From the NCBI GenBank assembly GCA_046484975.1, contig JAWOHX010000152.1, positions 1-14,073 of the forward strand: a DNA stretch of 14,073 nt. Direction: 5' to 3'. The translations under genes and the position numbers were made by a program. Shown here in pieces: positions 5,755-13,865 of the stretch. The notes below the pieces were generated by a model, which was not told the DNA's origin, searched no databases, and saw only the letters and a list, made by a program, of their open reading frames with translations. Origin of the DNA: JAWOHX01 sp046484975. Lineage in GTDB: Bacteria; Bacillota; Clostridia; DUPQ01. Position 1 is the stretch's first letter. The number at the start of each line of letters is the position of its first letter.

Positions 5755-7506
5755 TTAATTGCACTCCATACTCGTTGCCCTACACTCGGTACTTACTATT
5801 TCAACAAATAAAGGAACTATCTTGGGATCAAATTGTGACCCGGAACACCGCTCTATTTCCGCTAAGGCTTCCTTGACGGTTATTGCTGTTCTATAGGGAC
5901 GATGGCTAGTCATCGCATCAAAAGCATCAATGATTGAAAGAATACGACATTCTAAAGGAATTCCCTCTTCCTTAAGACCTAGGGGATATCCACTCCCATC
6001 CCATTTCTCATGATGCTTTAGAATTAATTCTGCAATTCCTGCAAGTTCAGGGGATGACAACGCAATTCTATAGCCCTTTTCTGGGTGTAGCTTCATAATC
6101 GCCCACTCTTCATCTGTTAACGGACCTTCTTTTAATAGGATATGATCAGGGATACCTACCTTCCCTAAATCATGGACCTGTGCCAATAGTGTTAGGTCAT
6201 CCAATTGTTGAGGGGATATATCAGCAGCAGATCCAAGCTTGATCCCTAATTCAGTTAATCGTTGTGCATGGCCTTCGGTAATATAATCTCGCTCAGCAAG
6301 GGTAGCCATCAAAGTATCGATTAATTGACCCTTTATATTAGAACTTTCGTGTAGCTTCTCTCGATACATCAGATCATCAGCCAACTTAATAGTGTCCGCT
6401 AAGGAACTGTGGGAATCAGGTGCTGTTGCCATTCCAATAGAAAGACTAAGCAATAAATCCTTATGGACTTCGTTATATGCATTAATGCGTTCTCGGATTT
6501 TACTAACAAAAACACCGCATTCATTCTCATCTGTTTCCGGAAGGATTATACAAAATTCATCCCCTCCAGTACGGATAACCATGCAATGATCAGAATCATT
6601 ATGGTTCAGTATTTGAGCAGTGAGCTTAATCAAATCATCCCCTTTTTCATGACCTAAGGTATCATTTATCAGCTTCAAGCCATTTAAATCTGATACAATG
6701 AAACTAATAGGAAATTTCTCACGATTAGATAATAAGGCTAGCTCTTCTTCGAAAAAGGTTCGATTGTATAAGCCTGTTAACTGATCGTGGTAGCTTAAAT
6801 ATTTCAGTTTACTTTCATATTGTTTTTGCTTTGTGATATCACTAAAAATCGCATAGCCCCCTACAAGGACTTCATTCATTGCTAACGGTATAATCTTAAG
6901 CAAAACTTCAATGGGGTATCCCTCTTTATGATAACAAACCAATTCTGTTATAGAAGCAGTAGACTGTAATAATTCCTTCCATACAAGAGAATTAGCAGAT
7001 TCATTTTTCCCCATATCCATCACATTATCTATATCTTGGCCAATTATTTGTGGAAGGTTCAAACCAAATAGCTTAGAGAATGTACTATTGGTATCAATAA
7101 TTTTTTTATGAGAATCATAAAAAATGATGGCATCTGTGGAATTATTAAACAACACTTCAAAGGATTTTTTTTGGAGAGTTATTTCTGCTTGCTTTCTATC
7201 TAAGGCTTTAATATAAATACTGATAATTCCACCAACGATAAAATAACAAATGCCTCCAGCAATAACAAATACTATACTGAAGCCCGCCGCTGAAGTGTAG
7301 AAGGTAAAGATCATTACTCCAGTGGAGAGCAATGCGGAAATCATTCCGCCATAAATCCTCCATTTAATACTGCTAACAACAACCAATACTAGGGATGATA
7401 CGCCTATGATCATGCTATTGAAATTAAGTGCTCCCAATAGGAGTAAGCTTATGTAAAAGATTAGAATAACAAATACATATTTCAGATCTCCAGCATTTTT
7501 AAACAT
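5755..7506 (-). CDS. Membrane PAS-GGDEF-HD-GYP cyclic-di-GMP enzyme
   Basis: 583 residues. Four hydrophobic segments (about 9-26, 31-46, 55-71, 76-98) anchor it in the membrane. A PAS sensor domain follows (about 113-228), then a GGDEF domain (about 233-390) and an HD-GYP domain (about 395-575). The GGDEF site is intact (RTGGDEF, 312-318; DLNGLKLIND, 273-282), so diguanylate cyclase activity is possible. The inhibitory RxxD site is absent (positions 305 and 308 are S and C). The HD-GYP motifs HDLGK (445-449), HHEKWDGSGYP (498-508) and the upstream EGH (411-413) are also intact, so it could hydrolyse cyclic di-GMP as well. The gene is much richer in A and T than its neighbours and lies beside transposase debris, which suggests transfer. 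The ribosome binding site (GGTG) is weak. Which activity dominates cannot be told from sequence. Confidence 0.9.
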   Translation of the reverse strand: MFKNAGDLKYVFVILIFYISLLLLGALNFNSMIIGVSSLVLVVVSSIKWRIYGGMISALLSTGVMIFTFYTSAAGFSIVFVIAGGICYFIVGGIISIYIKALDRKQAEITLQKKSFEVLFNNSTDAIIFYDSHKKIIDTNSTFSKLFGLNLPQIIGQDIDNVMDMGKNESANSLVWKELLQSTASITELVCYHKEGYPIEVLLKIIPLAMNEVLVGGYAIFSDITKQKQYESKLKYLSYHDQLTGLYNRTFFEEELALLSNREKFPISFIVSDLNGLKLINDTLGHEKGDDLIKLTAQILNHNDSDHCMVIRTGGDEFCIILPETDENECGVFVSKIRERINAYNEVHKDLLLSLSIGMATAPDSHSSLADTIKLADDLMYREKLHESSNIKGQLIDTLMATLAERDYITEGHAQRLTELGIKLGSAADISPQQLDDLTLLAQVHDLGKVGIPDHILLKEGPLTDEEWAIMKLHPEKGYRIALSSPELAGIAELILKHHEKWDGSGYPLGLKEEGIPLECRILSIIDAFDAMTSHRPYRTAITVKEALAEIERCSGSQFDPKIVPLFVEIVSTECRATSMECN

Positions 7507-7522
7507 ATAACACCAATTTCTT

Positions 7523-7560
7523 AAAGGGATTTTTTAGCTTTTAAAAATCTTATTCCCTTT
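7523..7560 (-). other. Hairpin in the leader of the GGDEF/HD-GYP gene
   Basis: AAAGGG (7523-7528) pairs with CCCTTT (7555-7560), and inside this ATTTTT (7529-7534) pairs with AAAAAT (7543-7548), with a one-sided bulge of six bases. It ends about 17 bases before the start codon within the predicted leader. A role in transcript stability or translation is possible; no known riboswitch core is seen. Confidence 0.4.
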
Positions 7561-7602
7561 GCGTTTTAAAGTAAAAGAAAGATGCCCGCATTTGATGTTA
7601 GG

Positions 7603-7631
7603 TATATAGCTTTAAAACTCAATTCTGTTAA
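7603..7631 (-). promoter_or_regulatory. Candidate promoter of the GGDEF/HD-GYP gene
   Basis: On the minus strand TTAACA (7631-7626) and TATATA (7608-7603) are 17 bases apart. Transcription would start near 7596, giving a leader of about 90 bases. The surrounding DNA is AT-rich, so chance matches are likelier than usual. Confidence 0.45.
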
Positions 7632-7763
7632 CCATAATTGAGTTCGCCTTTCCGTTACTTTATCTTTTCTAATTCTATCATATCGAGGTAAAAAAGATAG
7701 ATTTAGTAACGAATATACCCGTTTTTCTTTCACCCATTTTATATTCGTTGACGTAGAATCCGG

Positions 7764-7778
7764 GTATAATATATATAA
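7764..7778 (+). promoter_or_regulatory. PerR-box-like operator over the peroxiredoxin -10
   Basis: The 15 bases match the PerR box TTATAATNATTATAA at 11 of 14 fixed positions. They include a perfect -10 hexamer TATAAT (7765-7770). No good -35 lies 16-18 bases upstream; TTGACG (7748-7753) is only 11 bases away. Transcription from this -10 would start near 7777, just before the ribosome binding site AAGGAGG (7781-7787). PerR repression of peroxide-defence genes is well known in Bacillota. The match is in AT-rich DNA and could be partly chance. Confidence 0.45.
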
Positions 7779-7795
7779 AGAAGGAGGTATTTGAA

Positions 7796-8473
7796 ATGGA
7801 AAACCAGCAGAATAACAGTATGCCTTTGATTGGAGAAAAAGCGCCTTCATTCGAAGCCGTGACCACGCAGGGCCCCATCCGGTTCCCTGACGACTATACC
7901 GGAAGATGGGTAATCCTGTTCTCCCATCCTGCCGACTTCACCCCGGTCTGTACCACGGAGTTCATGACATTCGCCACCATGGCGGATGAGTTCAAGGCTT
8001 TGAACACCGAACTGGTGGGACTGTCCGTGGATTCCCTGTATGCCCACATTGCCTGGCTCAGAAGGATCCATGAGCTGGAGTGGAAGGGAATGAAGAACGT
8101 AGAGGTGAAATTCCCACTTATCGAAGATATCCGCATGGATGTCGCAAGGAAATACGGGATGATCCAGCCGGGGCAATCCAATACACAGGCCGTGAGGGCC
8201 GTCTTCATCGTGGACCCGGAAGGGAAAATCCGCACCATCCTGTATTATCCCCTCTCAACAGGAAGGAATTTCGATGAAATCAAACGCATCATCCAGGCAT
8301 TGCAGAAGGCAGACAAGGACAAGGTGGCAACACCGGCTGACTGGCGCCCTGGCGAAGATGTGATCGTTCCCCCTCCAGGCTCCTGTGGAACGGCCAAGGA
8401 ACGGATGGAAAGCAAGAACGAGGACACATATTGCCTCGACTGGTTCATGTGCTTTAAAAGAGAAAAAAAATGA
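7796..8473 (+). CDS. Peroxiredoxin, Prx6-like
   Basis: 225 residues. It reduces hydrogen peroxide and organic peroxides in the cytoplasm through a cysteine thiol. The peroxidatic site is HPADFTPVCTTEF, with C52, and the conserved arginine is probably R134 in 'QAVRAVFIVD'. Length and C-terminal extension (WRPGEDVIVPPPGS) are typical of the Prx6/1-Cys group found in archaea and anaerobic bacteria. Three more cysteines lie in the tail (C197, C213, C219), as in archaeal homologues where tail cysteines act in resolution, so a 2-Cys-like mechanism is plausible. The ATG is supported by AAGGAGG at 7781-7787. It appears to be transcribed alone, from a site with PerR-box likeness to a hairpin at 8492-8535. 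Its base composition fits the chromosome, so the islet ends just before it. Confidence 0.92.
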   Translation: MENQQNNSMPLIGEKAPSFEAVTTQGPIRFPDDYTGRWVILFSHPADFTPVCTTEFMTFATMADEFKALNTELVGLSVDSLYAHIAWLRRIHELEWKGMKNVEVKFPLIEDIRMDVARKYGMIQPGQSNTQAVRAVFIVDPEGKIRTILYYPLSTGRNFDEIKRIIQALQKADKDKVATPADWRPGEDVIVPPPGSCGTAKERMESKNEDTYCLDWFMCFKREKK

Positions 8474-8491
8474 TATCCTGACGACTGCGGA

Positions 8492-8535
8492 AAACGGGTG
8501 ATGGGAAGGCCATGTGTTCTTTTCATCACCCGTTT
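8492..8535 (+). terminator. Hairpin after the peroxiredoxin gene, probable terminator
   Basis: A perfect 12-base-pair inverted repeat (arms 8492-8503 and 8524-8535) with a 20-base loop, beginning 19 bases after the stop codon. The T run after it is weak, so termination may be incomplete and some reading into the next genes is possible. Confidence 0.6.
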
Positions 8536-8575
8536 ATGTTATGATAAATACAAAATATCAAAAGAGGTTAACCAC

Positions 8576-9682
8576 TTGAAAAAAACCGTCAAGATATTGA
8601 TCGTCGTTTCCATAATCATGGTATCCCTTGTCTTGGCATTGCTGGTGTACATGGTTAAAAATGAACATGCCTGGCAGGATCTCAGAAGATGGGTTTCAGG
8701 GAATCCCGGGATGAGTACAGGGATTTACAAGACGGTTCCCCTCCCGGCTACAAGGGATCTCCTGGTGGAATGCAGCAACGAATATATTTATGTCTACGCG
8801 GACAAGCTTCTGGATGTGATGGACAAAAACGGCGAGACGGTGAATACCGTGATGATATCCTATGATGATGTCAGCCTGGCAGGATTCCCATGGGGCGCCG
8901 CGGTATACGATAAGAAGCGTGGGGCCGTGGTGTTCTTTGCAGGGGCGGATAAAACCAACGAACAACTGCTGAACAAGGAAATATATGGGATGGCAGGTTT
9001 CCCGGACCATGCCGTCATCCTCACCGGACCGAAGGAAGGCTATCTTGGCAGCGTCGTCATCACCGACAACAAAGGACATATCCTGTCCACAACCAGCTAT
9101 TCCAGCCGTTATCCGGTTTCTGCGGCTGTCATTGACAGCGGTAGGAGATATGTGGTCTGCGGGATGGACTTCATCCATGTCGACAGAACATTCCTGGATA
9201 CCTACCAGATCTACGGGACAGCTCCCGAATCCGGAATCCAGACCCCGGGAACCTGTCCTCTGGTCGTGTACCTGAACAAGGATGTCTACGCTGCTGTGGG
9301 GCCGGACGGCCTCTTTGTATATAATCCCACGGGAAACCTCCTGAAGGAATATGCCATGGAATCCATACAGCATGTTGTCTCTGACATGAAGAGCAGCCTC
9401 TTTGTCAAGCACACGAAAGAAGAGAAGGCTTACCTGATGAAAATCACCAATACAACCGGGGCCGATTGGGACAAGCAGATTGGATTCGACCCGCTGGGGA
9501 TGGCCGCCTTGGACGACATCTGTGTGGTTTGGTCCAGGAGCAGCTTGACCATATTCGACAGGGGCTCGGGTTTCCAGAGCGAAGTCGGCGGACTTTCAGA
9601 TGTCCGGGAATCATTTCTCATGAACGGGGATATCCTTCTCATCCATACCGCTGATGAGCTGGTCTTGTATAATTTGAGATAA
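8576..9682 (+). CDS. DUF5711 family membrane-anchored protein
   Basis: 368 residues from TTG 8576, which follows AAAGAGG (about 8561-8567). The frame is open back to 8498, but that start would lie inside the terminator hairpin. An N-terminal hydrophobic segment (about residues 5-26) anchors the protein; the remainder (about 60-368) is a series of short beta-rich stretches of the kind seen in beta-propellers, such as 'VLDVMDKNGE', 'GLFVYNPTGNLL' and 'ELVLYNLR' at the end. This layout and the CvpA-family neighbour match DUF5711 proteins of Bacillota, whose function is unknown. The domain presumably faces outward. The next start codon is 39 bases after the stop (or 9 if the upstream ATG is used), so the two genes are probably cotranscribed. 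Family assignment is from memory of the architecture and neighbourhood. Confidence 0.75.
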   Translation: MKKTVKILIVVSIIMVSLVLALLVYMVKNEHAWQDLRRWVSGNPGMSTGIYKTVPLPATRDLLVECSNEYIYVYADKLLDVMDKNGETVNTVMISYDDVSLAGFPWGAAVYDKKRGAVVFFAGADKTNEQLLNKEIYGMAGFPDHAVILTGPKEGYLGSVVITDNKGHILSTTSYSSRYPVSAAVIDSGRRYVVCGMDFIHVDRTFLDTYQIYGTAPESGIQTPGTCPLVVYLNKDVYAAVGPDGLFVYNPTGNLLKEYAMESIQHVVSDMKSSLFVKHTKEEKAYLMKITNTTGADWDKQIGFDPLGMAALDDICVVWSRSSLTIFDRGSGFQSEVGGLSDVRESFLMNGDILLIHTADELVLYNLR

Positions 9683-9721
9683 TAATTTATAATGGAAAAA
9701 CAAATCAGAAAGGTGAAGGGC

Positions 9722-10417
9722 ATGACCATAGCCGATTTTATAGTCATAGGCATCATCTTCGCATTCACAGTCATCGGGACCGCAAGAGGACTGATGAGTA
9801 CGCTGTTTAAATTTGTCTCGTATATCCTTGCCATATTCCTCTCCTTCAAGTTTGCAAAACCCCTGTCAATATGGCTCAGGGACTCCAGCATCCACACCAG
9901 GTTGCAGACGATGATTGCCAAGGTCCTGGAAGGGATGAACATCAATCCAGGCCGGTCGGCGGGAACCACGCCGTTGTATGATTCTGTACAGAACCTGCCT
10001 CTTCCGGAGAACATCACGAAGGCCCTGGCCGACAGCGTATCCGCAGGAAGCACCACGGCCAGCGAAATATCCGCTGCGTTCATTTCTCAGCTCACGGACA
10101 TTATCATGGTCATCCTCTGCGCCATTGTCATCTTCATCATCCTGCGGATTGTTTTCTTTTTCTTCGGGCATGTAGTGGAAGGCATTGCGAAGATCCCGCT
10201 CATCAAGCAGGTGGACCGGTTGGGGGGCATGGTGCTGGGCATCGGGGTGGGATTCCTCATGGTGTTCATCCTTCTGCTCGTTGCTGCGTTTGTCTTATCC
10301 ATCAGGGAAGTACCCTGGTTGTCTGAAAGCATTGAGAATGGAATCATATCAAGTTACCTGTACAACAACAACCTGATCGCGAATTTGTTCAATATCGGGA
10401 AAGGAGCCTTGTCATGA
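9722..10417 (+). CDS. CvpA family membrane protein
   Basis: 231 residues from ATG 9722, preferred because AAGGTGAAGG lies just upstream and because the protein then starts MTIADFIVIG, like other CvpA proteins. An ATG at 9692 (241 residues) is in frame but has a poor ribosome binding site. Four hydrophobic segments are visible (about 5-19, 28-45, 122-146, 168-192), with the family's 'ARG' after the first (21-23) and the typical 'VDRLGGMVLGIGVGF' before the last (164-178). CvpA was named for colicin V production in E. coli; its biochemical role in Bacillota is unclear. The gene overlaps ilvD by four bases (ATGA), so translation is coupled. The soluble part between segments two and three (about 46-120) is longer than in short CvpA proteins. 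Confidence 0.82.
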   Translation: MTIADFIVIGIIFAFTVIGTARGLMSTLFKFVSYILAIFLSFKFAKPLSIWLRDSSIHTRLQTMIAKVLEGMNINPGRSAGTTPLYDSVQNLPLPENITKALADSVSAGSTTASEISAAFISQLTDIIMVILCAIVIFIILRIVFFFFGHVVEGIAKIPLIKQVDRLGGMVLGIGVGFLMVFILLLVAAFVLSIREVPWLSESIENGIISSYLYNNNLIANLFNIGKGALS

Positions 10418-12072
10418 GTGCGAATGAGATAGTCAAAGGAACAGAGAGGGCTCCCCACCGTTCCCTTTTCAAAGCCATGGGATATACCGACGAGGAATTG
10501 TCCCGGCCCTTGATTGGCATTGCCAATTCCAAAAGTGAGGTGGTCCCGGGCCACATTCATCTAAACAACATCGCGGAAGCCGTTAAGACAGGCATCCGGA
10601 TGGCCGGGGGGACACCCCTGGAATTCGGGATGATTGGCGTCTGCGACGGGATTGCAATGGGACACGAAGGAATGAAATATTCCCTGGCTTCCAGGGAACT
10701 GATAGCGGATTCCTGTGAGACCATGGGCCTTGCACATCATTTTGACGGAATGGTTTTTATCCCAAACTGCGACAAGATTGTACCGGGGATGCTCATGGCC
10801 TGCGCAAGGATCAATGTTCCGTCCGTGGTGGTGAGCGGAGGACCCATGCTGTCTTTGAGCAGGAACAACGTGCAATTGGACCTGAACAGCGTATTCGAAG
10901 GGGTGGGTGCATTCAAATCCGGGAAAATCACCGAAGAGGAACTGCTGGATCTGGAGAATGACGCCTGCCCGGGATGTGGATCCTGTTCCGGGATGTTCAC
11001 GGCGAATTCCATGAACTGCCTGAGCGAGGCGCTGGGGATTGCACTTCCCGGTAATGGAACCATCCCTGCGGTATACGCCCACAGGATCAGGCTTGCCAAA
11101 GCTGCAGGCATGCAGGTGATGGATCTGGTGGAGAAAAACATCAGGCCCCTGGATATCATCACCCGGGAGGCTTTTGAAAATGCATTGCGGGTGGATATGG
11201 CGCTGGGGTGCTCCACGAATTCCGTCCTCCATCTGCTGGCCATTGCCAATGAAGCCGGCGTAACCCTTGACCTTGACATCATCAATGAGATCAGCGGACA
11301 GACCCCAAACCTGTGCAAGCTCTCACCCGCAGGCCCCCACCATGTGCAGGACTTGTATGAGGCAGGAGGCGTACAGGCGGTCATGAATGAATTAAGGACC
11401 CACGGATTGCTCCACGGGCATCTGATGACCGTGACGGGAAAAACCGTGGCGGACAATGTGGGAAAATCCATCATCCGGAACACCGAGGTGATTCGGTCTG
11501 TGGACAAGCCCCATTCCGCATCAGGAGGCATCGCCATCCTCCGGGGCAACCTTGCCCCCGATGGAGCCGTGGTCAAGCGGTCCGCGGTCAGTGCCTCCAT
11601 GCTGGTCCATCAGGGACCAGCCAGGGTCTTTGACAGCGAGGATGAGGCCATGCAGGACATTTATGATGGAAAAATCAACAAGGGGGATGTGGTGGTCATC
11701 CGTTATGAAGGACCCAAGGGGGGGCCTGGGATGAGGGAAATGCTCGGGCCCACCTCCGCCATTGCAGGCATGGGACTCATCGACCATGTGGCCCTTTTGA
11801 CGGATGGCCGGTTCTCGGGAGCCACAAGGGGACTCTCAGTGGGGCACGTCTCGCCGGAAGCCATGGAAGGAGGCCCCATCGGACTGTTGAAAGAAGGGGA
11901 TTTTATCCGGATTGATGTGCCGGGTAAAATCATTGAGGCGCTTGTTCCGGAAAAGGAGATGCAGGAGAGAAAAGACAATTTTGTTTCCAAAGAGCCGAGA
12001 ATCAAAACCGGTTATCTGGGAAGATATGCCCGGATGGTTTCATCAGCCAATACGGGAGCGGTGCTTAAATAA
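10414..12072 (+). CDS. ilvD: Dihydroxy-acid dehydratase
   Basis: 552 residues, a normal length. It dehydrates 2,3-dihydroxy-isovalerate and 2,3-dihydroxy-3-methylvalerate to the keto acids that precede valine and isoleucine, using an iron-sulfur cluster. Signatures are GVCDGIAMGHEGM (75-87), PNCDKIVPGMLMA (117-129, with C119), CPGCGSCSGMFTANSMNCL (185-203), and GRFSGATRG (465-473), where S468 matches the catalytic base. The Fe-S cysteines would be C119 and one in the 185-191 stretch. AAAGGAG precedes the start, which overlaps the end of the cvpA-like gene. ilvB follows after 15 bases. An oxygen-sensitive cluster would suit an anaerobe. No attenuator or T-box is seen before it, because it lies inside the row of genes. 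Confidence 0.97.
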   Translation: MSANEIVKGTERAPHRSLFKAMGYTDEELSRPLIGIANSKSEVVPGHIHLNNIAEAVKTGIRMAGGTPLEFGMIGVCDGIAMGHEGMKYSLASRELIADSCETMGLAHHFDGMVFIPNCDKIVPGMLMACARINVPSVVVSGGPMLSLSRNNVQLDLNSVFEGVGAFKSGKITEEELLDLENDACPGCGSCSGMFTANSMNCLSEALGIALPGNGTIPAVYAHRIRLAKAAGMQVMDLVEKNIRPLDIITREAFENALRVDMALGCSTNSVLHLLAIANEAGVTLDLDIINEISGQTPNLCKLSPAGPHHVQDLYEAGGVQAVMNELRTHGLLHGHLMTVTGKTVADNVGKSIIRNTEVIRSVDKPHSASGGIAILRGNLAPDGAVVKRSAVSASMLVHQGPARVFDSEDEAMQDIYDGKINKGDVVVIRYEGPKGGPGMREMLGPTSAIAGMGLIDHVALLTDGRFSGATRGLSVGHVSPEAMEGGPIGLLKEGDFIRIDVPGKIIEALVPEKEMQERKDNFVSKEPRIKTGYLGRYARMVSSANTGAVLK

Positions 12073-12087
12073 CAGGAGGTAAAGCCC

Positions 12088-13779
12088 ATGAAACTGAATG
12101 GATCGCAGATTTTTGTCGAATGCCTGAAAGAGCAGGGAGTCGATGTTGTGTTTGGATTCCCGGGAGGGAAGGTCATTTTTCTGTATGACGAGTTGTACCG
12201 GAACAGGGATTCCATACGGCACATCCTGACATCCCATGAGCAGGGGGCTGCCCATGCGGCTGACGGATATGCCAGATCCACCGGGAAAGTGGGTGTCTGC
12301 ATTGCCACCAGCGGACCCGGAGCCACCAATCTGGTCACTGGGATTGCGACGGCATATATGGATTCGGTGCCCATCGTGGCGTTCACCGGGCAGGTGGCCA
12401 AGCATGAGCTGGGAAAGGATTCCTTCCAGGAAGTGGACATCACGGGGATCACCATACCCATCACGAAACACAACTATATCATCAAGGAGGTCAAGGACCT
12501 TGCCATTTCCATCCGGGAGGCTTTTGCCATCGCCAAGGAAGGCCGTCCGGGACCTGTCCTGGTGGATATCTGCGTGGATGTGACAAAAGCCGAATGGGAA
12601 TATGAGAAAGTGGATGTGGCAAAGGAGGATTTCCTGAAACAGCATGCAGGAATCCGTCACGAGAAAGTCTGTGAAAGTATGCTGGAGGAAGCCGCCGCAG
12701 CCATCAATGAGGCGAAACGGCCCTTTCTCATCTCCGGAGGAGGCGTGACCATATCCGGATGCAGTGAATTGGTGAAGAAACTCTCCAGGAAAGCAAGGAT
12801 TCCCGTTGCCACGACCCTGATGGGGTTGGGCTCCTTCCCGTCCGGAGACAATCTCTATACCGGCCTGATCGGGATGCACGGGCACAAGGCTTCCAATCTG
12901 GCTGTATCCAACTGCGACCTTCTGATTGCTGTGGGAGCGCGGTTCAGCGACAGGGTGACATCCAACCTGAAGGCTTTTGCCCCCGAGGCAAAAATCATCC
13001 ATATCGACATCGATTCAGCCGAGATCAACAAGAACGTGAAAGTCACCTATCCGCTCTGCGGATACATGGAACAGATCCTGGAAGGGCTGGTGGAGATGGT
13101 CCAGGAAAAAACCGAGGGCAGCTGGTTGGAGGAAGTCATGGCATGGAAAGGGAAGTATCCCATCACCTACACGGAAGACAGCAAGACCATCAAGCCCCAG
13201 AATGTCATCAGGAGCTTTCACAAACAGACCCAGGGAAAAGCCATTGTTGTCACGGAAGTGGGCCAGAACCAGCTATGGGCCGCCCAGTGGTTCAAATACT
13301 CCTATCCCCGCCAGTTCATCTCATCAGGCGGACTGGGGACCATGGGATATGGGCTGGGAGCCGCCATCGGAGCCAAGATCGGCAATCCCGACAAGGTCGT
13401 TGTGGACTTCGCCGGTGACGGAAGCTTCCGGATGAACTTCAACGAGATTGCCACCGCTGTCAGATGCAAGATACCCGTCATTGTGGCCATCCTCAACAAC
13501 GGGGTCCTTGGAATGGTCCGGCAATGGCAGACACTGTTCCTGGAGAACAGGTATTCCGAGACCGACATCAGTGACGATCTGGATTTTGTGGCTCTTGCCA
13601 AGGCCATGGGGGCTGAAGGAATCCGGGTGGACAATCCGGAGGATGTGGACAAGGCCATCGAGAAAGCCCTGCTGGTAACAGACCGGCCGGTGGTCATGGA
13701 TTTCCGCATTGACAAGGATGAAATGGTCTATCCCATCGTGCCTCCAGGGGCTTCCATCGACGATTTGATTACTGAATGA
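12088..13779 (+). CDS. ilvB: Acetolactate synthase, large (catalytic) subunit
   Basis: 563 residues. It joins two pyruvates, or pyruvate and 2-oxobutyrate, in the first common step of valine, leucine and isoleucine synthesis, with thiamine diphosphate. Visible are the catalytic glutamate E51 (SHEQGAAHAADGYAR), the central-domain GARFSDRVT (283-291), and the thiamine diphosphate/Mg site GDGSF (443-447) with NN at 470-471. 'GMVRQWQ' (475-481) and 'RFSDRVT' favour the biosynthetic FAD-dependent type over the catabolic AlsS. AGGAGG at 12074-12079 sets the start, 15 bases after ilvD. The regulatory subunit gene ilvN, often next to ilvB, is not here: the following DNA is an rRNA promoter. No clear terminator follows the stop, so read-through into the rRNA operon is possible. 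Confidence 0.95.
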   Translation: MKLNGSQIFVECLKEQGVDVVFGFPGGKVIFLYDELYRNRDSIRHILTSHEQGAAHAADGYARSTGKVGVCIATSGPGATNLVTGIATAYMDSVPIVAFTGQVAKHELGKDSFQEVDITGITIPITKHNYIIKEVKDLAISIREAFAIAKEGRPGPVLVDICVDVTKAEWEYEKVDVAKEDFLKQHAGIRHEKVCESMLEEAAAAINEAKRPFLISGGGVTISGCSELVKKLSRKARIPVATTLMGLGSFPSGDNLYTGLIGMHGHKASNLAVSNCDLLIAVGARFSDRVTSNLKAFAPEAKIIHIDIDSAEINKNVKVTYPLCGYMEQILEGLVEMVQEKTEGSWLEEVMAWKGKYPITYTEDSKTIKPQNVIRSFHKQTQGKAIVVTEVGQNQLWAAQWFKYSYPRQFISSGGLGTMGYGLGAAIGAKIGNPDKVVVDFAGDGSFRMNFNEIATAVRCKIPVIVAILNNGVLGMVRQWQTLFLENRYSETDISDDLDFVALAKAMGAEGIRVDNPEDVDKAIEKALLVTDRPVVMDFRIDKDEMVYPIVPPGASIDDLITE

Positions 13780-13830
13780 AAGACATGGCGGAAGCGGAGA
13801 AAATATTTTCGTGATTTGAATGAAATCCGC

Positions 13831-13859
13831 TTGACACGAAAAATGCCCTGTGTTACTAT
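13831..13859 (+). promoter_or_regulatory. rRNA operon promoter
   Basis: A consensus -35 TTGACA (13831-13836), a 17-base spacer and -10 TACTAT (13854-13859). Transcription would start near 13866, about 140 bases before 16S rRNA. The AT-rich stretch just upstream (about 13797-13825) could act as an UP element. Confidence 0.88.
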
Positions 13860-13865
13860 GATAAA

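Noticed and set aside
7507..7596. Possible cyclic-di-GMP (GEMM-I) riboswitch, because ACGCAAAGG occurs in the leader of a cyclic-di-GMP gene
   Set aside because: The second conserved half and the tetraloop receptor-like elements are absent; only a short A-rich match remains.
7748..7770. TTGACG followed by TATAAT as a standard promoter of the peroxiredoxin gene
   Set aside because: The spacer is only 11 bases, too short for a sigma-A promoter. Pairing TTGACG with the later TATATA would start transcription inside the ribosome binding site.
4875..7778. AT repeats near both borders of the islet as possible flanking direct repeats
   Set aside because: They share only simple TATATA runs, with no longer common sequence that would mark an integration site.
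7566..7850. 94-codon minus-strand frame between the GGDEF gene and the peroxiredoxin gene
   Set aside because: It overlaps the start of the peroxiredoxin gene, has no family pattern, and covers the proposed promoters.
10737..11600. Open frame of 287 codons opposite ilvD
   Set aside because: Antisense to a highly conserved enzyme; no recognisable protein features.
12043..13002. Open frame of 319 codons opposite ilvB
   Set aside because: Antisense shadow of ilvB, rich in H, G and D as expected from the complementary frame.
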